The position numbers and the translations under genes are program-made. DNA of 64,000 bases from Gracilibacillus alcaliphilus (GTDB lineage Bacteria > Bacillota > Bacilli > Bacillales > Amphibacillaceae), in NCBI RefSeq assembly GCF_016909015.1, contig NZ_JAFBFA010000031.1:1-64000 (forward strand), given 5' to 3'. Shown here piece after piece: positions 26,159 through 34,837 of the stretch (position 1 is its first letter; the number at the start of each line of letters is the position of its first letter). The notes beneath the pieces were generated by a model. It searched no databases. It was not told the origin of the DNA and saw nothing but the letters and a program-made list of their open reading frames with translations.

Positions 26159-27472
26159 TTAGTGTGCTAATGAAACGAAATAAAGAATGAGCGGAATAAT
26201 GACAATATATAATCCCCAGTGGAAGTCTTTGTGTCTTCCTGAAAACAATTTTACCAGTACATAAATAATAATCCCAGCTGCAATCCCATTACCAAAGTTA
26301 AACGTAAAGATGGTAATAACGATGGTCATAAATGCGGGCAATGATTCTGTCACATCACCGAAATTAATATTCTTCACGGCAGATAACATCGTTAATCCAA
26401 CCAAAATTAAGGCCGGTGCCGTTGCTTCTGTCGGAATAATAAAAATAAGTGGTGTAATAAACAGGGTTAATAGAAACAAGAAACCTGTTGTGACAGAGGT
26501 TAAGCCTGTTCGGCCGCCGGTCTCTACTCCTGCTGCTGATTCCACGTATGTCGACATAACCGGCACCGAGAACAGTGACCCCAATACCGTACCACCCGCA
26601 TCGACAATAAACGGCTTATCGATTTGCGGTAAGTTTCCGTTCTTATCCAGCATATTCCCTTTGCTCGCTACCCCTAGCATCGTTCCTAAGGTGGAAAAGA
26701 AATCTGGAATAAAGAAAGCTAATAAAAATGGAAAATAGGAAATCTTCAATGCCTCTTTGATATCTAATTCAAAGGCAACTGGTGCCACACTTTCCGGCAG
26801 AGAAAAGATTTTGTCCGGTAACGTGGTCACTCCCATTGGAATACCGATAATCGTGACCAGAATAATTCCAATCAGCAAGTGTCCGCGCACATTTCTTGCT
26901 AATAACACACTCATAATCAGAAATCCCACCAACGCCAGAATCGCATTAGGTGAACCGATATCACCTAATTGTAAGGAGTTCGATTCTTCACTGGCAACGA
27001 CAAGACCCGCATTTCGAAAACCAATCAACGCAATAAATAAACCTACACCCGCCCCAATCGACAGCTTAATAGCCGGCGGCATTAATTTAACAATAATCTG
27101 ACGCAGTCCTAAGATCGTAAATATGACAAATGCTATCCCTGAAATAAATACCATCCCCATGCCAACCTGCCAAGGAATCCCTTCAGAAACGGATAGGGTA
27201 ATGGCAAGGAAGCCAACTGAACCAAGCCCTGGCGCAAGGGCAAATGGCCGGTTGCTATATAGCCCCATGATAATGGTAATTATACCTGTCATCAAAATAA
27301 CAGCTACTGTGACAGGACCTAATGGCATACCTGCTTCTTCCAGCATATTTGGAACAACGATCAATGCATACAGCATCGTCATAAAGGTTGTTAATCCTGC
27401 AATTAGCTCAGTCCTTACGTTGGTCTGATTCGATTGCAGCCGAAATAATCTTTCTGTTACTTTATCCTTCAT
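26159..27472 (-). CDS. NCS2 family (AzgA-type) purine permease
   Basis: The 437-residue membrane protein has about 12-14 helices, likely importing adenine, hypoxanthine or guanine by proton symport. The early TEVRTEL-type segment (NVRTELIAGLTTFMTM), PGLGSVGFLAITL and FFSTLGTMLGVASKGNM are characteristic of the PbuG/PbuO/AzgA group. The ATG at 27472 is preferred, with GAGG nine bases upstream; a GTG at 27490 is the alternative. It is co-transcribed with ade. I call it a purine permease rather than assign pbuG or pbuO. Confidence 0.92.
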   Translation of the reverse strand: MKDKVTERLFRLQSNQTNVRTELIAGLTTFMTMLYALIVVPNMLEEAGMPLGPVTVAVILMTGIITIIMGLYSNRPFALAPGLGSVGFLAITLSVSEGIPWQVGMGMVFISGIAFVIFTILGLRQIIVKLMPPAIKLSIGAGVGLFIALIGFRNAGLVVASEESNSLQLGDIGSPNAILALVGFLIMSVLLARNVRGHLLIGIILVTIIGIPMGVTTLPDKIFSLPESVAPVAFELDIKEALKISYFPFLLAFFIPDFFSTLGTMLGVASKGNMLDKNGNLPQIDKPFIVDAGGTVLGSLFSVPVMSTYVESAAGVETGGRTGLTSVTTGFLFLLTLFITPLIFIIPTEATAPALILVGLTMLSAVKNINFGDVTESLPAFMTIVITIFTFNFGNGIAAGIIIYVLVKLFSGRHKDFHWGLYIVIIPLILYFVSLAH

Positions 27473-27501
27473 TGTTTTAACCTCGCTCACACGTTAAAAT
27501 A

Positions 27502-27535
27502 CGAACGTTCTACCATAAAAATAGAAAATTGTTCG
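27502..27535 (-). promoter_or_regulatory. Candidate PurR operator (two inverted PurBoxes)
   Basis: CGAACGTT (27502-27509) and AATTGTTCG (27527-27535) are inverted halves around 17 bp, immediately upstream of the purine permease and ade. The CGAAC core and spacing match B. subtilis-type tandem PurBoxes. No purine riboswitch aptamer was recognised here. Confidence 0.7.
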
Positions 27536-27719
27536 AATTTGATTATATTACCCCGACCTTTAAAAAAAGTCAAGAACAGAAATTGACAAATTTCCCACCT
27601 TGCAGGGTTATTCCCTAAGGATATTGCTTTTAGCTGTTGAATATATGGATGGGACTGCCTCTGTAGTTTCTTTTTTCAGATTGTTTTATCATTCAGCGGA
27701 GAACTTATCGATGATGGCA

Positions 27720-27750
27720 TCAAAAAAAGAATAACTAATCCTTAGTTATT
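27720..27750 (-). terminator. Orphan minus-strand terminator-like hairpin
   Basis: On the minus strand AATAACTAA pairs with TTAGTTATT around three bases and is followed by CTTTTTTT. No annotated gene upstream on that strand would use it. It lies 230 bp upstream of the purine permease start, so it could end a short leader or antisense transcript. The remaining sequence 27536-27829 shows no gene. Confidence 0.5.
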
Positions 27751-27829
27751 CGAGTATTCGTTATAAATTATGCTAAGTCCCTCCACATTTTTTGAACAAC
27801 CGCTGCAAATCCCAAATTAAAAACTAACT

Positions 27830-27858
27830 TTGTCAAACAGAAACGATTATTATATAAT
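27830..27858 (+). promoter_or_regulatory. Promoter of the small membrane protein gene
   Basis: TTGTCA (27830-27835) and TATAAT (27853-27858) are separated by 17 bp, a near-ideal SigA-type promoter 43 bp upstream of the TTG start at 27901. Confidence 0.75.
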
Positions 27859-27900
27859 GGAAAACAATCCAAATTGACACTTAAAAAAGGTGGAGATATA

Positions 27901-28176
27901 TTGAAGAATTTCTTTACTAGTCTATCCGTAATCAGTATCATCCTTGTCTGTTTGATGATGATGTACTCTTCCCAAGATTGGAACAATGGCTTATTTGCCT
28001 ACCTGTTTGACATCAGTATGTATGCACCTCTTTTTATAAGTGTAATAGGAATGATCAGTGCTTGTTTCCTTTCCGAAGGAGGGACTCGGAAAGCTCTCGT
28101 TACTGTAAATAGCTTGCTGTTTATCATTGTTGGCCTGCTTTATTTGGTCGCTTCGATTGGGTTCCTCGAGCCTTAA
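27901..28176 (+). CDS. Small hydrophobic membrane protein of unknown function
   Basis: The product has 91 residues, starting at a TTG seven bases after AAAGGTGG; an upstream TTG at 27874 would precede this site and is less likely. About three hydrophobic segments are visible: SLSVISIILVCLMMM, YAPLFISVIGMISACF and LLFIIVGLLYLVASIGF. I do not recognise the family. It is one of few plus-strand genes in this arm, with its own strong promoter, between purA and the purine permease. No function is assigned. Confidence 0.75.
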   Translation: MKNFFTSLSVISIILVCLMMMYSSQDWNNGLFAYLFDISMYAPLFISVIGMISACFLSEGGTRKALVTVNSLLFIIVGLLYLVASIGFLEP

Positions 28177-28263
28177 TACATAGCTGGTATTTTTTAAGAA
28201 ACTTTATTAAACAGTGGTATCAGAATAAAAGTTGTTTTTATCCTGTTCCATTTTATACGGCCA

Positions 28264-28298
28264 AAAACCGCCCTTTCCATCAAGGAAAGGGCGGTTGA
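28264..28298 (-). terminator. Rho-independent terminator of purA
   Basis: AACCGCCCTTTCC pairs perfectly with GGAAAGGGCGGTT around five bases. Minus-strand T residues follow. The purA stop is just upstream. Confidence 0.88.
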
Positions 28299-28304
28299 TT
28301 CAAA

Positions 28305-29594
28305 TTAGTTACTATATACACTGCGAACAACATTTGTTTGTGAGCGGTCAGGTCCAACGGAGAAGATCGATAATGGAATACCTGTCAATTGAGAAATACG
28401 CTCTAAATAATGGCGTGCATTGTCAGGCAGCTCATGCAAGCTCTTTACCCCGGTAATATCTTCTGTCCAGCCTGGCAGTTCTTCATATACTGGCTCACAT
28501 TCTGCCAATGCCTTTAAACTGGCTGGGAATTCTTCAATAATTTCCCCTCTATACTTATAAGCGGTACAGATCTTTAATGTTTCGATACCTGTTAATACAT
28601 CAATAGAGTTTAGAGATAGATCGGTAATACCACTTACACGACGGGCATGACGCACAACCACACTGTCAAACCAGCCAACACGACGCGGACGGCCTGTTGT
28701 GGTGCCATATTCTCGGCCCACCTCACGAATTTGATCACCAATCTCATCATGCAGTTCCGTTGGGAATGGGCCATCACCAACACGTGTCGTATATGCCTTT
28801 GATACACCAACAACATGGTCAATCTTAGAAGGCCCTACACCAGAACCAATTGTTACCCCGCCTGCAATTGGGTTTGAAGACGTAACGAATGGATATGTTC
28901 CTTGGTCAATATCCAGCATAACCCCTTGCGCACCTTCAAACAGCACACGACGGCCTGCATCTAATGCATCATTTAAGACAACAGATGTATCAACAACATA
29001 TTGCTTTAACTGCTGACCGTACTCATAGTATTCTTCTAAGATGTCCTCTACCTCAATACGGTCTGTTTCATATACTTTTTCAAATAAACGATTTTTCTCT
29101 TCAAGGTTGCTTTCCAGCTTCTCACGAAAGGCATCCTTATCTAGTAAATCAGCGATACGAATACCGACACGAGCGGCTTTATCCATATAGGCTGGACCAA
29201 TCCCTTTACCAGTTGTACCGATTTTATTTACACCTTTAGATTCTTCTTGTAAAAGGTCTAATTTCAGGTGATAAGGAAGAATAACATGGGCGCGGTTACT
29301 GATGCGCAAGTTATCTGTGTTTACTTCGCGATCATGTAAATACTTGATTTCCTCTACCATGGCTTTTGGATCAATCACCATCCCATTCCCCAATACACAT
29401 ACTTTTTCTTTAAAAAAGATTCCCGAAGGTATGAGATGTAACTTATATGTAATACCATCAAATTTAATTGTATGACCTGCATTGTTACCACCTTGGTAAC
29501 GTGCTACTACTTCTGCATTTTGTGAAAGAAAGTCTGTAATTTTGCCTTTCCCTTCGTCTCCCCATTGTGTTCCAACAACGACTACTGAAGACAT
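28305..29594 (-). CDS. purA: Adenylosuccinate synthetase
   Basis: The 429-residue enzyme makes adenylosuccinate from IMP, aspartate and GTP, the first committed step to AMP. The P-loop-like motif GTQWGDEGKGKITDFL is at the N-terminus. GNNAGHTIKFDG, KIGTTGKGIGPAYMDK and TTTGRPRRVGWFD follow as expected. The ATG at 29594 is chosen because GGAGGTG lies seven bases upstream; a GTG at 29603 overlaps that site. A PurR-type operator lies 80 bp upstream. Confidence 0.98.
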   Translation of the reverse strand: MSSVVVVGTQWGDEGKGKITDFLSQNAEVVARYQGGNNAGHTIKFDGITYKLHLIPSGIFFKEKVCVLGNGMVIDPKAMVEEIKYLHDREVNTDNLRISNRAHVILPYHLKLDLLQEESKGVNKIGTTGKGIGPAYMDKAARVGIRIADLLDKDAFREKLESNLEEKNRLFEKVYETDRIEVEDILEEYYEYGQQLKQYVVDTSVVLNDALDAGRRVLFEGAQGVMLDIDQGTYPFVTSSNPIAGGVTIGSGVGPSKIDHVVGVSKAYTTRVGDGPFPTELHDEIGDQIREVGREYGTTTGRPRRVGWFDSVVVRHARRVSGITDLSLNSIDVLTGIETLKICTAYKYRGEIIEEFPASLKALAECEPVYEELPGWTEDITGVKSLHELPDNARHYLERISQLTGIPLSIFSVGPDRSQTNVVRSVYSN

Positions 29595-29673
29595 AAACGG
29601 CACCTCCGCCTTATTTATTTATTTCATTCCGAACTAATTTTATCAATCTTGTGCAATAATGTCAATTTAATTA

Positions 29674-29708
29674 CGAACATTATTAACAAAAGGACTGATT
29701 ATCGTTCG
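29674..29708 (-). promoter_or_regulatory. Candidate PurR operator upstream of purA
   Basis: CGAACATT (29674-29681) and ATCGTTCG (29701-29708) form inverted PurBox cores. The gap between CGAA and TTCG is 27 bases, one base longer than at 27502-27535. The site lies about 80 bp upstream of the purA start. Confidence 0.6.
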
Positions 29709-29746
29709 TAAAAATAGCTATTATACCAGGATAAGGAATCCTACTC

Positions 29747-31108
29747 CTATCCTGGCGGTATATCACCATCTTGATAACGGTGATCAAGATCGACGAATTT
29801 ATTATACTCCTTTACAAAGGCCAGTTCCACAGTACCTACTGGACCATTACGCTGTTTGGCAATAATAATTTCAATAATGTTCTGTTTCTCTGATTCTTGA
29901 TCATAATAATCATCACGATACAAGAAGCCTACGATGTCGGCATCCTGCTCGATACTTCCCGACTCACGCAAGTCGGACATCATCGGACGTTTATCCTGTC
30001 TGGATTCCACCCCCCGTGACAGCTGTGACAAGGCGATAAGGGGCACTTCCAGCTCTCTGGCCAAACCTTTGAGGGAACGAGAGATCTCTGATACTTCTTG
30101 TTGACGGTTATCGGTAGTACCTAGACTTCCCTGAATCAATTGCAGGTAATCAATCAAGATCATGCCCAGTCCGTGTTCTTGTTTTAAACGACGGCATTTA
30201 GAGCGGATTTCACTGACACGAATCCCCGGGGTATCGTCAATATAGATACCGGCATTCGATAGACTTCCCATCGCCATCGATAATCTGCTCCAGTCTTCTT
30301 CTTCCAGCGATCCGGTCCGCAAGCGCTGGGCATCGATATTTCCTTCGGCACAAAGCATCCTGGATACTAACTGATCAGCCCCCATCTCCAAACTAAAAAT
30401 AGCAACATTTTCATTCGTTTTGATGGCAACGTTTTGAGCAATATTTAAGGCAAAGGCTGTCTTCCCTACAGAAGGACGGGCAGCCACAATAATCAAATCA
30501 TTGCGCTGAAAACCGGAAGTAATCCGGTCTAAATCGCGAAAGCCAGAGGCAATACCTGTTACTTCCCCGCTGTTCTTGTGCAATTGATCGATTTTGTCAT
30601 ACACTTCAATTAATACATCCTTAATATTCTTAAAAGCAGAGGCATTCTTGCGGTTTGATACTTCTAAGATCCTTTTCTCCGATTCGTTGAGTACCTCTGC
30701 CACTTCATCCTCTTTGTCATAACTGTCCGTCACAATATCGGTCGCTGTCCGTATCAGCCTTCGGAGGATCGATTTCTCTTCTACAATCCGGCAATAATAC
30801 GTAATATTAGCAGCTGTCGGTACAGCATTGGCTAAATCACTTAAATAGGACACACCGCCTACATCATCTAATTGCTGGCGGTTAGCCAATGTGGTCGTCG
30901 TTGTTACGATATCAATCGGCTCTGACTTATCGGCCAGTTCCAGCATGACACGAAAAATAATTTGGTGGCTGGCACGATAGAAATCTTCTGGCACTAACAA
31001 CTCAGAGGCACTGGAGATAGCCTCAGGCTCTAAGAAAATAGCACCCAGTACGGCTTGTTCTGCCTCCATATTATGTGGCGGCTGCCGCCCTTGCACCATA
31101 TCTGTCAT
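29747..31108 (-). CDS. dnaB: Replicative DNA helicase (DnaB family; dnaC of B. subtilis)
   Basis: The 453-residue hexameric helicase unwinds DNA at the fork. The N-terminal domain contains PHNMEAEQAVLGAIFLEPEA. The RecA-like motor has the Walker A motif ARPSVGKTAFALNIAQ and Walker B in MILIDYLQLIQG. SIEQDADIVGFLYRDDYY and the arginine finger region IAKQRNGPVGTV complete it. The ATG at 31108 is preferred (AAAGGGG ten bases upstream); an alternative GTG lies three codons before. Its place between rplI and purA is conserved. Confidence 0.97.
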   Translation of the reverse strand: MTDMVQGRQPPHNMEAEQAVLGAIFLEPEAISSASELLVPEDFYRASHQIIFRVMLELADKSEPIDIVTTTTTLANRQQLDDVGGVSYLSDLANAVPTAANITYYCRIVEEKSILRRLIRTATDIVTDSYDKEDEVAEVLNESEKRILEVSNRKNASAFKNIKDVLIEVYDKIDQLHKNSGEVTGIASGFRDLDRITSGFQRNDLIIVAARPSVGKTAFALNIAQNVAIKTNENVAIFSLEMGADQLVSRMLCAEGNIDAQRLRTGSLEEEDWSRLSMAMGSLSNAGIYIDDTPGIRVSEIRSKCRRLKQEHGLGMILIDYLQLIQGSLGTTDNRQQEVSEISRSLKGLARELEVPLIALSQLSRGVESRQDKRPMMSDLRESGSIEQDADIVGFLYRDDYYDQESEKQNIIEIIIAKQRNGPVGTVELAFVKEYNKFVDLDHRYQDGDIPPG

Positions 31109-31136
31109 CACATACACACCCCTTTAGAAAAGCGAC

Positions 31137-31162
31137 AACAAGCGCCGGTATTGGCGCTTGTT
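31137..31162. terminator. GC-rich stem-loop between rplI and dnaB
   Basis: AACAAGCGCC pairs with GGCGCTTGTT around six bases. There is no clear T-run on either side, so it may attenuate or process the rplI-dnaB transcript rather than end it. Confidence 0.5.
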
Positions 31163-31194
31163 ACTCGATGATTTCTTTGGTTCACCACTGATTA

Positions 31195-31641
31195 TCAGGC
31201 TTCTACTACATGTACCCGAATCGTACCTGTTACTTCGTTATGAAGCTTCACTGGCACATCGGTATATCCTAATGCTCGAATAGGCTGGTCCAGCTCTATT
31301 TTGCGCTTATCCATTTTGATATTATGTTCCTTCTTTAATGCTTCTGCAATCTGCTTGCTGGTAATCGATCCGAATAAGCGGCCGGCATCACCAGACTTAG
31401 CGGTTATCTTTACTTCCATATTCGCTAGTTGTTCCTTAAGCTGCTTGGCGTCTTCTACTTCTTGCGCTTCTAACTGCTTTGCTTTGTTTTTCTTGGCTTC
31501 TAATGCCTTCAGATTAGCTGAATTAGCTTCCACTGCCATATTATTTTTTAATAGAAAATTACGGGCATATCCGTCTGATACATTCTTCACTTCGCCTTTT
31601 TTCCCTTTTCCTTTTACATCTTGTGTAAAAATTACTCTCAT
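31195..31641 (-). CDS. rplI: 50S ribosomal protein L9
   Basis: The 148-residue protein has the family N-terminus MRVIFTQDVKGKGKKGEV and NVSDGYARNFLLKNNMA, a long connecting helix, and the C-terminal domain with AGRLFGSITSKQIAEAL. The start codon overlaps the gdpP stop codon (ATGA), as is common in Bacillus. Confidence 0.98.
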   Translation of the reverse strand: MRVIFTQDVKGKGKKGEVKNVSDGYARNFLLKNNMAVEANSANLKALEAKKNKAKQLEAQEVEDAKQLKEQLANMEVKITAKSGDAGRLFGSITSKQIAEALKKEHNIKMDKRKIELDQPIRALGYTDVPVKLHNEVTGTIRVHVVEA

Positions 31642-33617
31642 TTCTCTTCTCCTCCTTTACAATACTCATCAATGATCTCCTTCAGCCATTCATAGGCCTC
31701 AATCACTGATATTTCATCTAATTGGGTAGCGGCATTGGTTAAATGTCCGCCGCCATTCATTCTCTCCATAATGATTTGTACATTTACATTGCCTAAGGAA
31801 CGGGCACTGATACCAATACGGCCGTCTTCCCGCTCTGAAATAACGAAGGATGCCTCAATCCCTGACATGGTCAGCAGGATATCAGCTGCTTGTGCAATAA
31901 TGACAGGTCCATAGGTTTCACGAGAATTTCCCACTGATATAGCAATATTACTACGATAAATATTCGTGTTTTCAATTAATCTGCTTCGTTTGACATAAGT
32001 ATCTAAATCTTCTTTTAAGAATTTCTGGACTAATATCGTATCTGCACCCTTGGATCGTAAATAAGAAGCGGCCTCAAAGGTCCTTGAACCTGTTCGAAGT
32101 GCAAAGCTTTTCGTATCGACAATAATTCCAGCTAAAAGTGAAGTTGCTTCTAACATACTTAAGTGCAGCTTAGCAGGCTGGTATTCTAATAATTCGGTAA
32201 TTAATTCCGATGCCGATGAAGCATATGGCTCCATATATACTAGGGTTGGATAATCGATAAACTCCTCCCCGCGGCGATGATGATCAATAATAACCACATG
32301 ATCTGTCTTCGAGATGAGCCGCTCTTCCTGTACAAGTGACGGCTTATGTGTGTCGACAATGACTAGCAAGGTGTCCTTCGTAATCATTTCCAGCGCCGAA
32401 TCAGGATTAATAAAATGATACCAAAGCTCTTCTTCCTCTTTAATTTCCTCCACTAACCGCTGTACACCTGTATTAATGTTATCTTTATCCAAGACGATAA
32501 ATCCCTCGGTATCATTTGCCTGTGCAATTTTCAAGACACCTATCGATGCCCCAATCGAATCCATATCCGGCGATTTATGGCCCATAATAATTACGCGGCT
32601 GCTTTCCTTAACTAATTCCTTCAACGCGTGAGAGATCACTCTTGCCCTTACTCTCGTTCGTTTCTCGATTGGATTCGTTTTCCCTCCGTAGAAGCGTACT
32701 TTACCTGTTTCACCATTTTTAATAACTACCTGATCCCCCCCGCGGCCTAAGGCCAAATCAAGACTGGACTGTGATAATTCGCCGAGCTCCGGCAGGTTCT
32801 CGCTAGCTGTACCTATTCCAATACTTAGTGTAAGCGGGACATTATTATCTGAAAGTAATTCACGAACCTCATCTAAGATCTCAAACTTCGTCCTTTCTAA
32901 CTCTGTTAAAATCGCTTGATTCATCACGGCCATAAAGCGTTCTTGTGACGTACGCTTTAAATATATCCCGTGTTCATTCGCCCATTTATTCAGAATCGAA
33001 GTCACTTGGGAATTAATACGGCTCTTCGGTGTATCATCCATGTTCTGTGTGATTTCTTCATAGTTATCGAGGAAAATCGTAGCAAGAATGGTTTTCTCAT
33101 TAAGATAAAGATTCTGGATTTCGATTTGTTTCGTGCGGTCAAACAAGTATAATAATCGCTCATCTTTCTTGTGATAAACATGAAAATCATAATCCGCAAT
33201 GGTTACCCAGAAGTTTTCCTTATCCTCCTTCAAATAAACAGGAATTTCAGCCGCCAATTCCCCTAAATCCATTCCTGCTAAAGATTTAGCATCAGAGAAC
33301 TGCCACATGTAAGGATTTGTCCACTGTATCTTATCTTCCTCACTATATAAGATAATACCCAGAGGCATTTCTAAAAGGGCTTCCTCGCCGACTTTTTTGA
33401 CCCGATAGGAAAGCATCGATATATATTTCTCTGTCTGATTCTCCAGCTGCCGTTCCCGTTCAATACTATAATATAGCGATGCGGCAAAGATAACAGCCAT
33501 TACAATCCCAGTTATCCAGTTGTAATAAAAGAGAAATATAAGCAGAACGAAGGCAAGTATATAAAGACTAATAATATGCCAGCCCATCACTGCAAGCCTA
33601 TCTTTCCATTTTGACAT
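31638..33617 (-). CDS. gdpP: Cyclic-di-AMP phosphodiesterase GdpP
   Basis: The 659-residue membrane protein hydrolyses c-di-AMP to 5'-pApA, controlling potassium, osmotic and wall homeostasis. It has two N-terminal membrane helices (about residues 12-55), a PAS-like domain, a degenerate GGDEF domain (SIGIGTASE and LGRGGDQVVIKN) and a catalytic DHH/DHHA1 module. Active-site motifs are IMGHKSPDMDSIGASIG, IVDTHKP, VVIIDHHRRG and the terminal NGGGHLTNAA. The ATG at 33617 (AGGAG nine bases upstream) gives the same length as the B. subtilis protein. It lies between yybS and rplI, the conserved order. Confidence 0.97.
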   Translation of the reverse strand: MSKWKDRLAVMGWHIISLYILAFVLLIFLFYYNWITGIVMAVIFAASLYYSIERERQLENQTEKYISMLSYRVKKVGEEALLEMPLGIILYSEEDKIQWTNPYMWQFSDAKSLAGMDLGELAAEIPVYLKEDKENFWVTIADYDFHVYHKKDERLLYLFDRTKQIEIQNLYLNEKTILATIFLDNYEEITQNMDDTPKSRINSQVTSILNKWANEHGIYLKRTSQERFMAVMNQAILTELERTKFEILDEVRELLSDNNVPLTLSIGIGTASENLPELGELSQSSLDLALGRGGDQVVIKNGETGKVRFYGGKTNPIEKRTRVRARVISHALKELVKESSRVIIMGHKSPDMDSIGASIGVLKIAQANDTEGFIVLDKDNINTGVQRLVEEIKEEEELWYHFINPDSALEMITKDTLLVIVDTHKPSLVQEERLISKTDHVVIIDHHRRGEEFIDYPTLVYMEPYASSASELITELLEYQPAKLHLSMLEATSLLAGIIVDTKSFALRTGSRTFEAASYLRSKGADTILVQKFLKEDLDTYVKRSRLIENTNIYRSNIAISVGNSRETYGPVIIAQAADILLTMSGIEASFVISEREDGRIGISARSLGNVNVQIIMERMNGGGHLTNAATQLDEISVIEAYEWLKEIIDEYCKGGEEK

Positions 33618-33659
33618 AAACGTCAACTCCTAACAAAATACCAAGCTTCGATTACATTT

Positions 33660-34595
33660 CTATTCTGTCATTCTTTTTCTTAATTCAAAACCTAAATCAA
33701 TTATACCTAAGATTCTCAGCAAATAAAGACCCATTACTGGAAATAATATCGTTACAATGATTGCTACTACAGGTAACGCTAGGGACTTTTTCTTTGCATG
33801 GGCATAAAAATAAATAAATGATAATCCTTGCAGCGCCACTAGAAAGCCCGTCATATGGAATAAATTCCAAACGGCTACCTGCCCAATCGAGGTCATCTCA
33901 GGCCCGATAAAGAAAGTAAAGACTAACAAAATAAAATATATCCACAGCATTGCCTTAGGAAATTTTAATTGACGGAAAGCTGGAAAGACATACAGGTTAT
34001 CTATTCTATTTCCCCGATTCAGCCACTTAAATGTAAGCCATTGTGTTACAAAAGCATACACCATCGACACAACTGCTAAGATAACCGGCAATAGCTGGAT
34101 TAAGGCATTCACTTGTTCTTTGACAAGCTCCAAGCTCTCTGTATCTGCCCCAACTGCTCCAAAAATTCTCTCGGTCATTGCTAATGACTCATCCATCGAC
34201 GCCATAAAAGAATCAATAATCGAAATATTTAAAACAGCCTCTACAAACAAATAGATAAAAGCGAAGCCTAACACAAATCCAGCAGCCCCGTTCGCCCATA
34301 TCTCATAAGGATGGCGGTCCTTCTTTAACGGCCAGCCAATCATCCCGCCGCTAAGCAGTGCAAATACAGTAACAGGGATGGACAATGCCGGCACGATCAC
34401 AGAGGCAAGCAGTAACATAACTGCCATCGCAATACTGATATATTTGATCGGATAGTTTTTTACAATAAGTATAATCGGAATTGGTAAAAGGAAAAGCATG
34501 ACTACCTGCAGAGGCAAAAAAATTGTGGCAAGCAGCATGGCGATGAAAATACCTATACAGATAAAGAAATCCTTCTTTATCGTTTGTTGCTCCAT
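33660..34595 (-). CDS. yybS: YybS family (DUF2232) membrane protein
   Basis: The 311-residue polytopic membrane protein has about eight hydrophobic segments and a DUF2232-type arrangement. Its molecular role is not established. It directly precedes gdpP and rplI, as in Bacillus and relatives. AAAGGTGG lies upstream of the ATG. A promoter and a terminator-like hairpin both lie just upstream (34629-34702), so its expression, and perhaps that of gdpP, may be attenuated. Confidence 0.9.
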   Translation of the reverse strand: MEQQTIKKDFFICIGIFIAMLLATIFLPLQVVMLFLLPIPIILIVKNYPIKYISIAMAVMLLLASVIVPALSIPVTVFALLSGGMIGWPLKKDRHPYEIWANGAAGFVLGFAFIYLFVEAVLNISIIDSFMASMDESLAMTERIFGAVGADTESLELVKEQVNALIQLLPVILAVVSMVYAFVTQWLTFKWLNRGNRIDNLYVFPAFRQLKFPKAMLWIYFILLVFTFFIGPEMTSIGQVAVWNLFHMTGFLVALQGLSFIYFYAHAKKKSLALPVVAIIVTILFPVMGLYLLRILGIIDLGFELRKRMTE

Positions 34596-34628
34596 TTTGT
34601 AACCACCTTTAACACTGATTTTCGTGTG

Positions 34629-34702
34629 GAAAAAAGCACAGCGTTAAAGCGCTGTGCTACTTTTGCTATTCCTATTATATACGAACTGGATAGCTGCTAC
34701 AA
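34629..34702 (-). promoter_or_regulatory. Promoter followed by a terminator hairpin upstream of yybS-gdpP
   Basis: On the minus strand TTGTAG (34697-34702) and TATAAT (34674-34679) have 17-bp spacing. Only about 15 bp past the -10, AGCACAGCG (34635-34643 on the plus strand) pairs perfectly with CGCTGTGCT (34650-34658), followed on the minus strand by six T. The yybS start is about 35 bp further on. This arrangement suggests a short terminated leader or attenuator. Confidence 0.6.
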
Positions 34703-34780
34703 ATAAAGTGAGACGTCCACCCAAGAGATTTTTCCGATACTAACTTAAACACGTGACAACTATACATGCTGGAATGAGGT

Positions 34781-34809
34781 TTGTTCAAATGGAAATTATT
34801 CAGTATAAT
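34781..34809 (+). promoter_or_regulatory. Promoter of the HAD hydrolase gene
   Basis: TTGTTC (34781-34786) and TATAAT (34804-34809) are spaced 17 bp apart, 29 bp before the ATG at 34838. Confidence 0.7.
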
Positions 34810-34837
34810 AGAGGGAGAAGCACCAGAGGGAGGCAGA

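Noticed and set aside
27480..27900. Purine riboswitch upstream of the NCS2 permease
   Set aside because: Conserved aptamer core sequences were not found on the minus strand; PurBoxes explain control better.
27768..27986. 72-codon frame on the minus strand ending just before a terminator-like hairpin
   Set aside because: It overlaps the promoter and start of the plus-strand small membrane gene, has no good ribosome-binding site and resembles no known protein.
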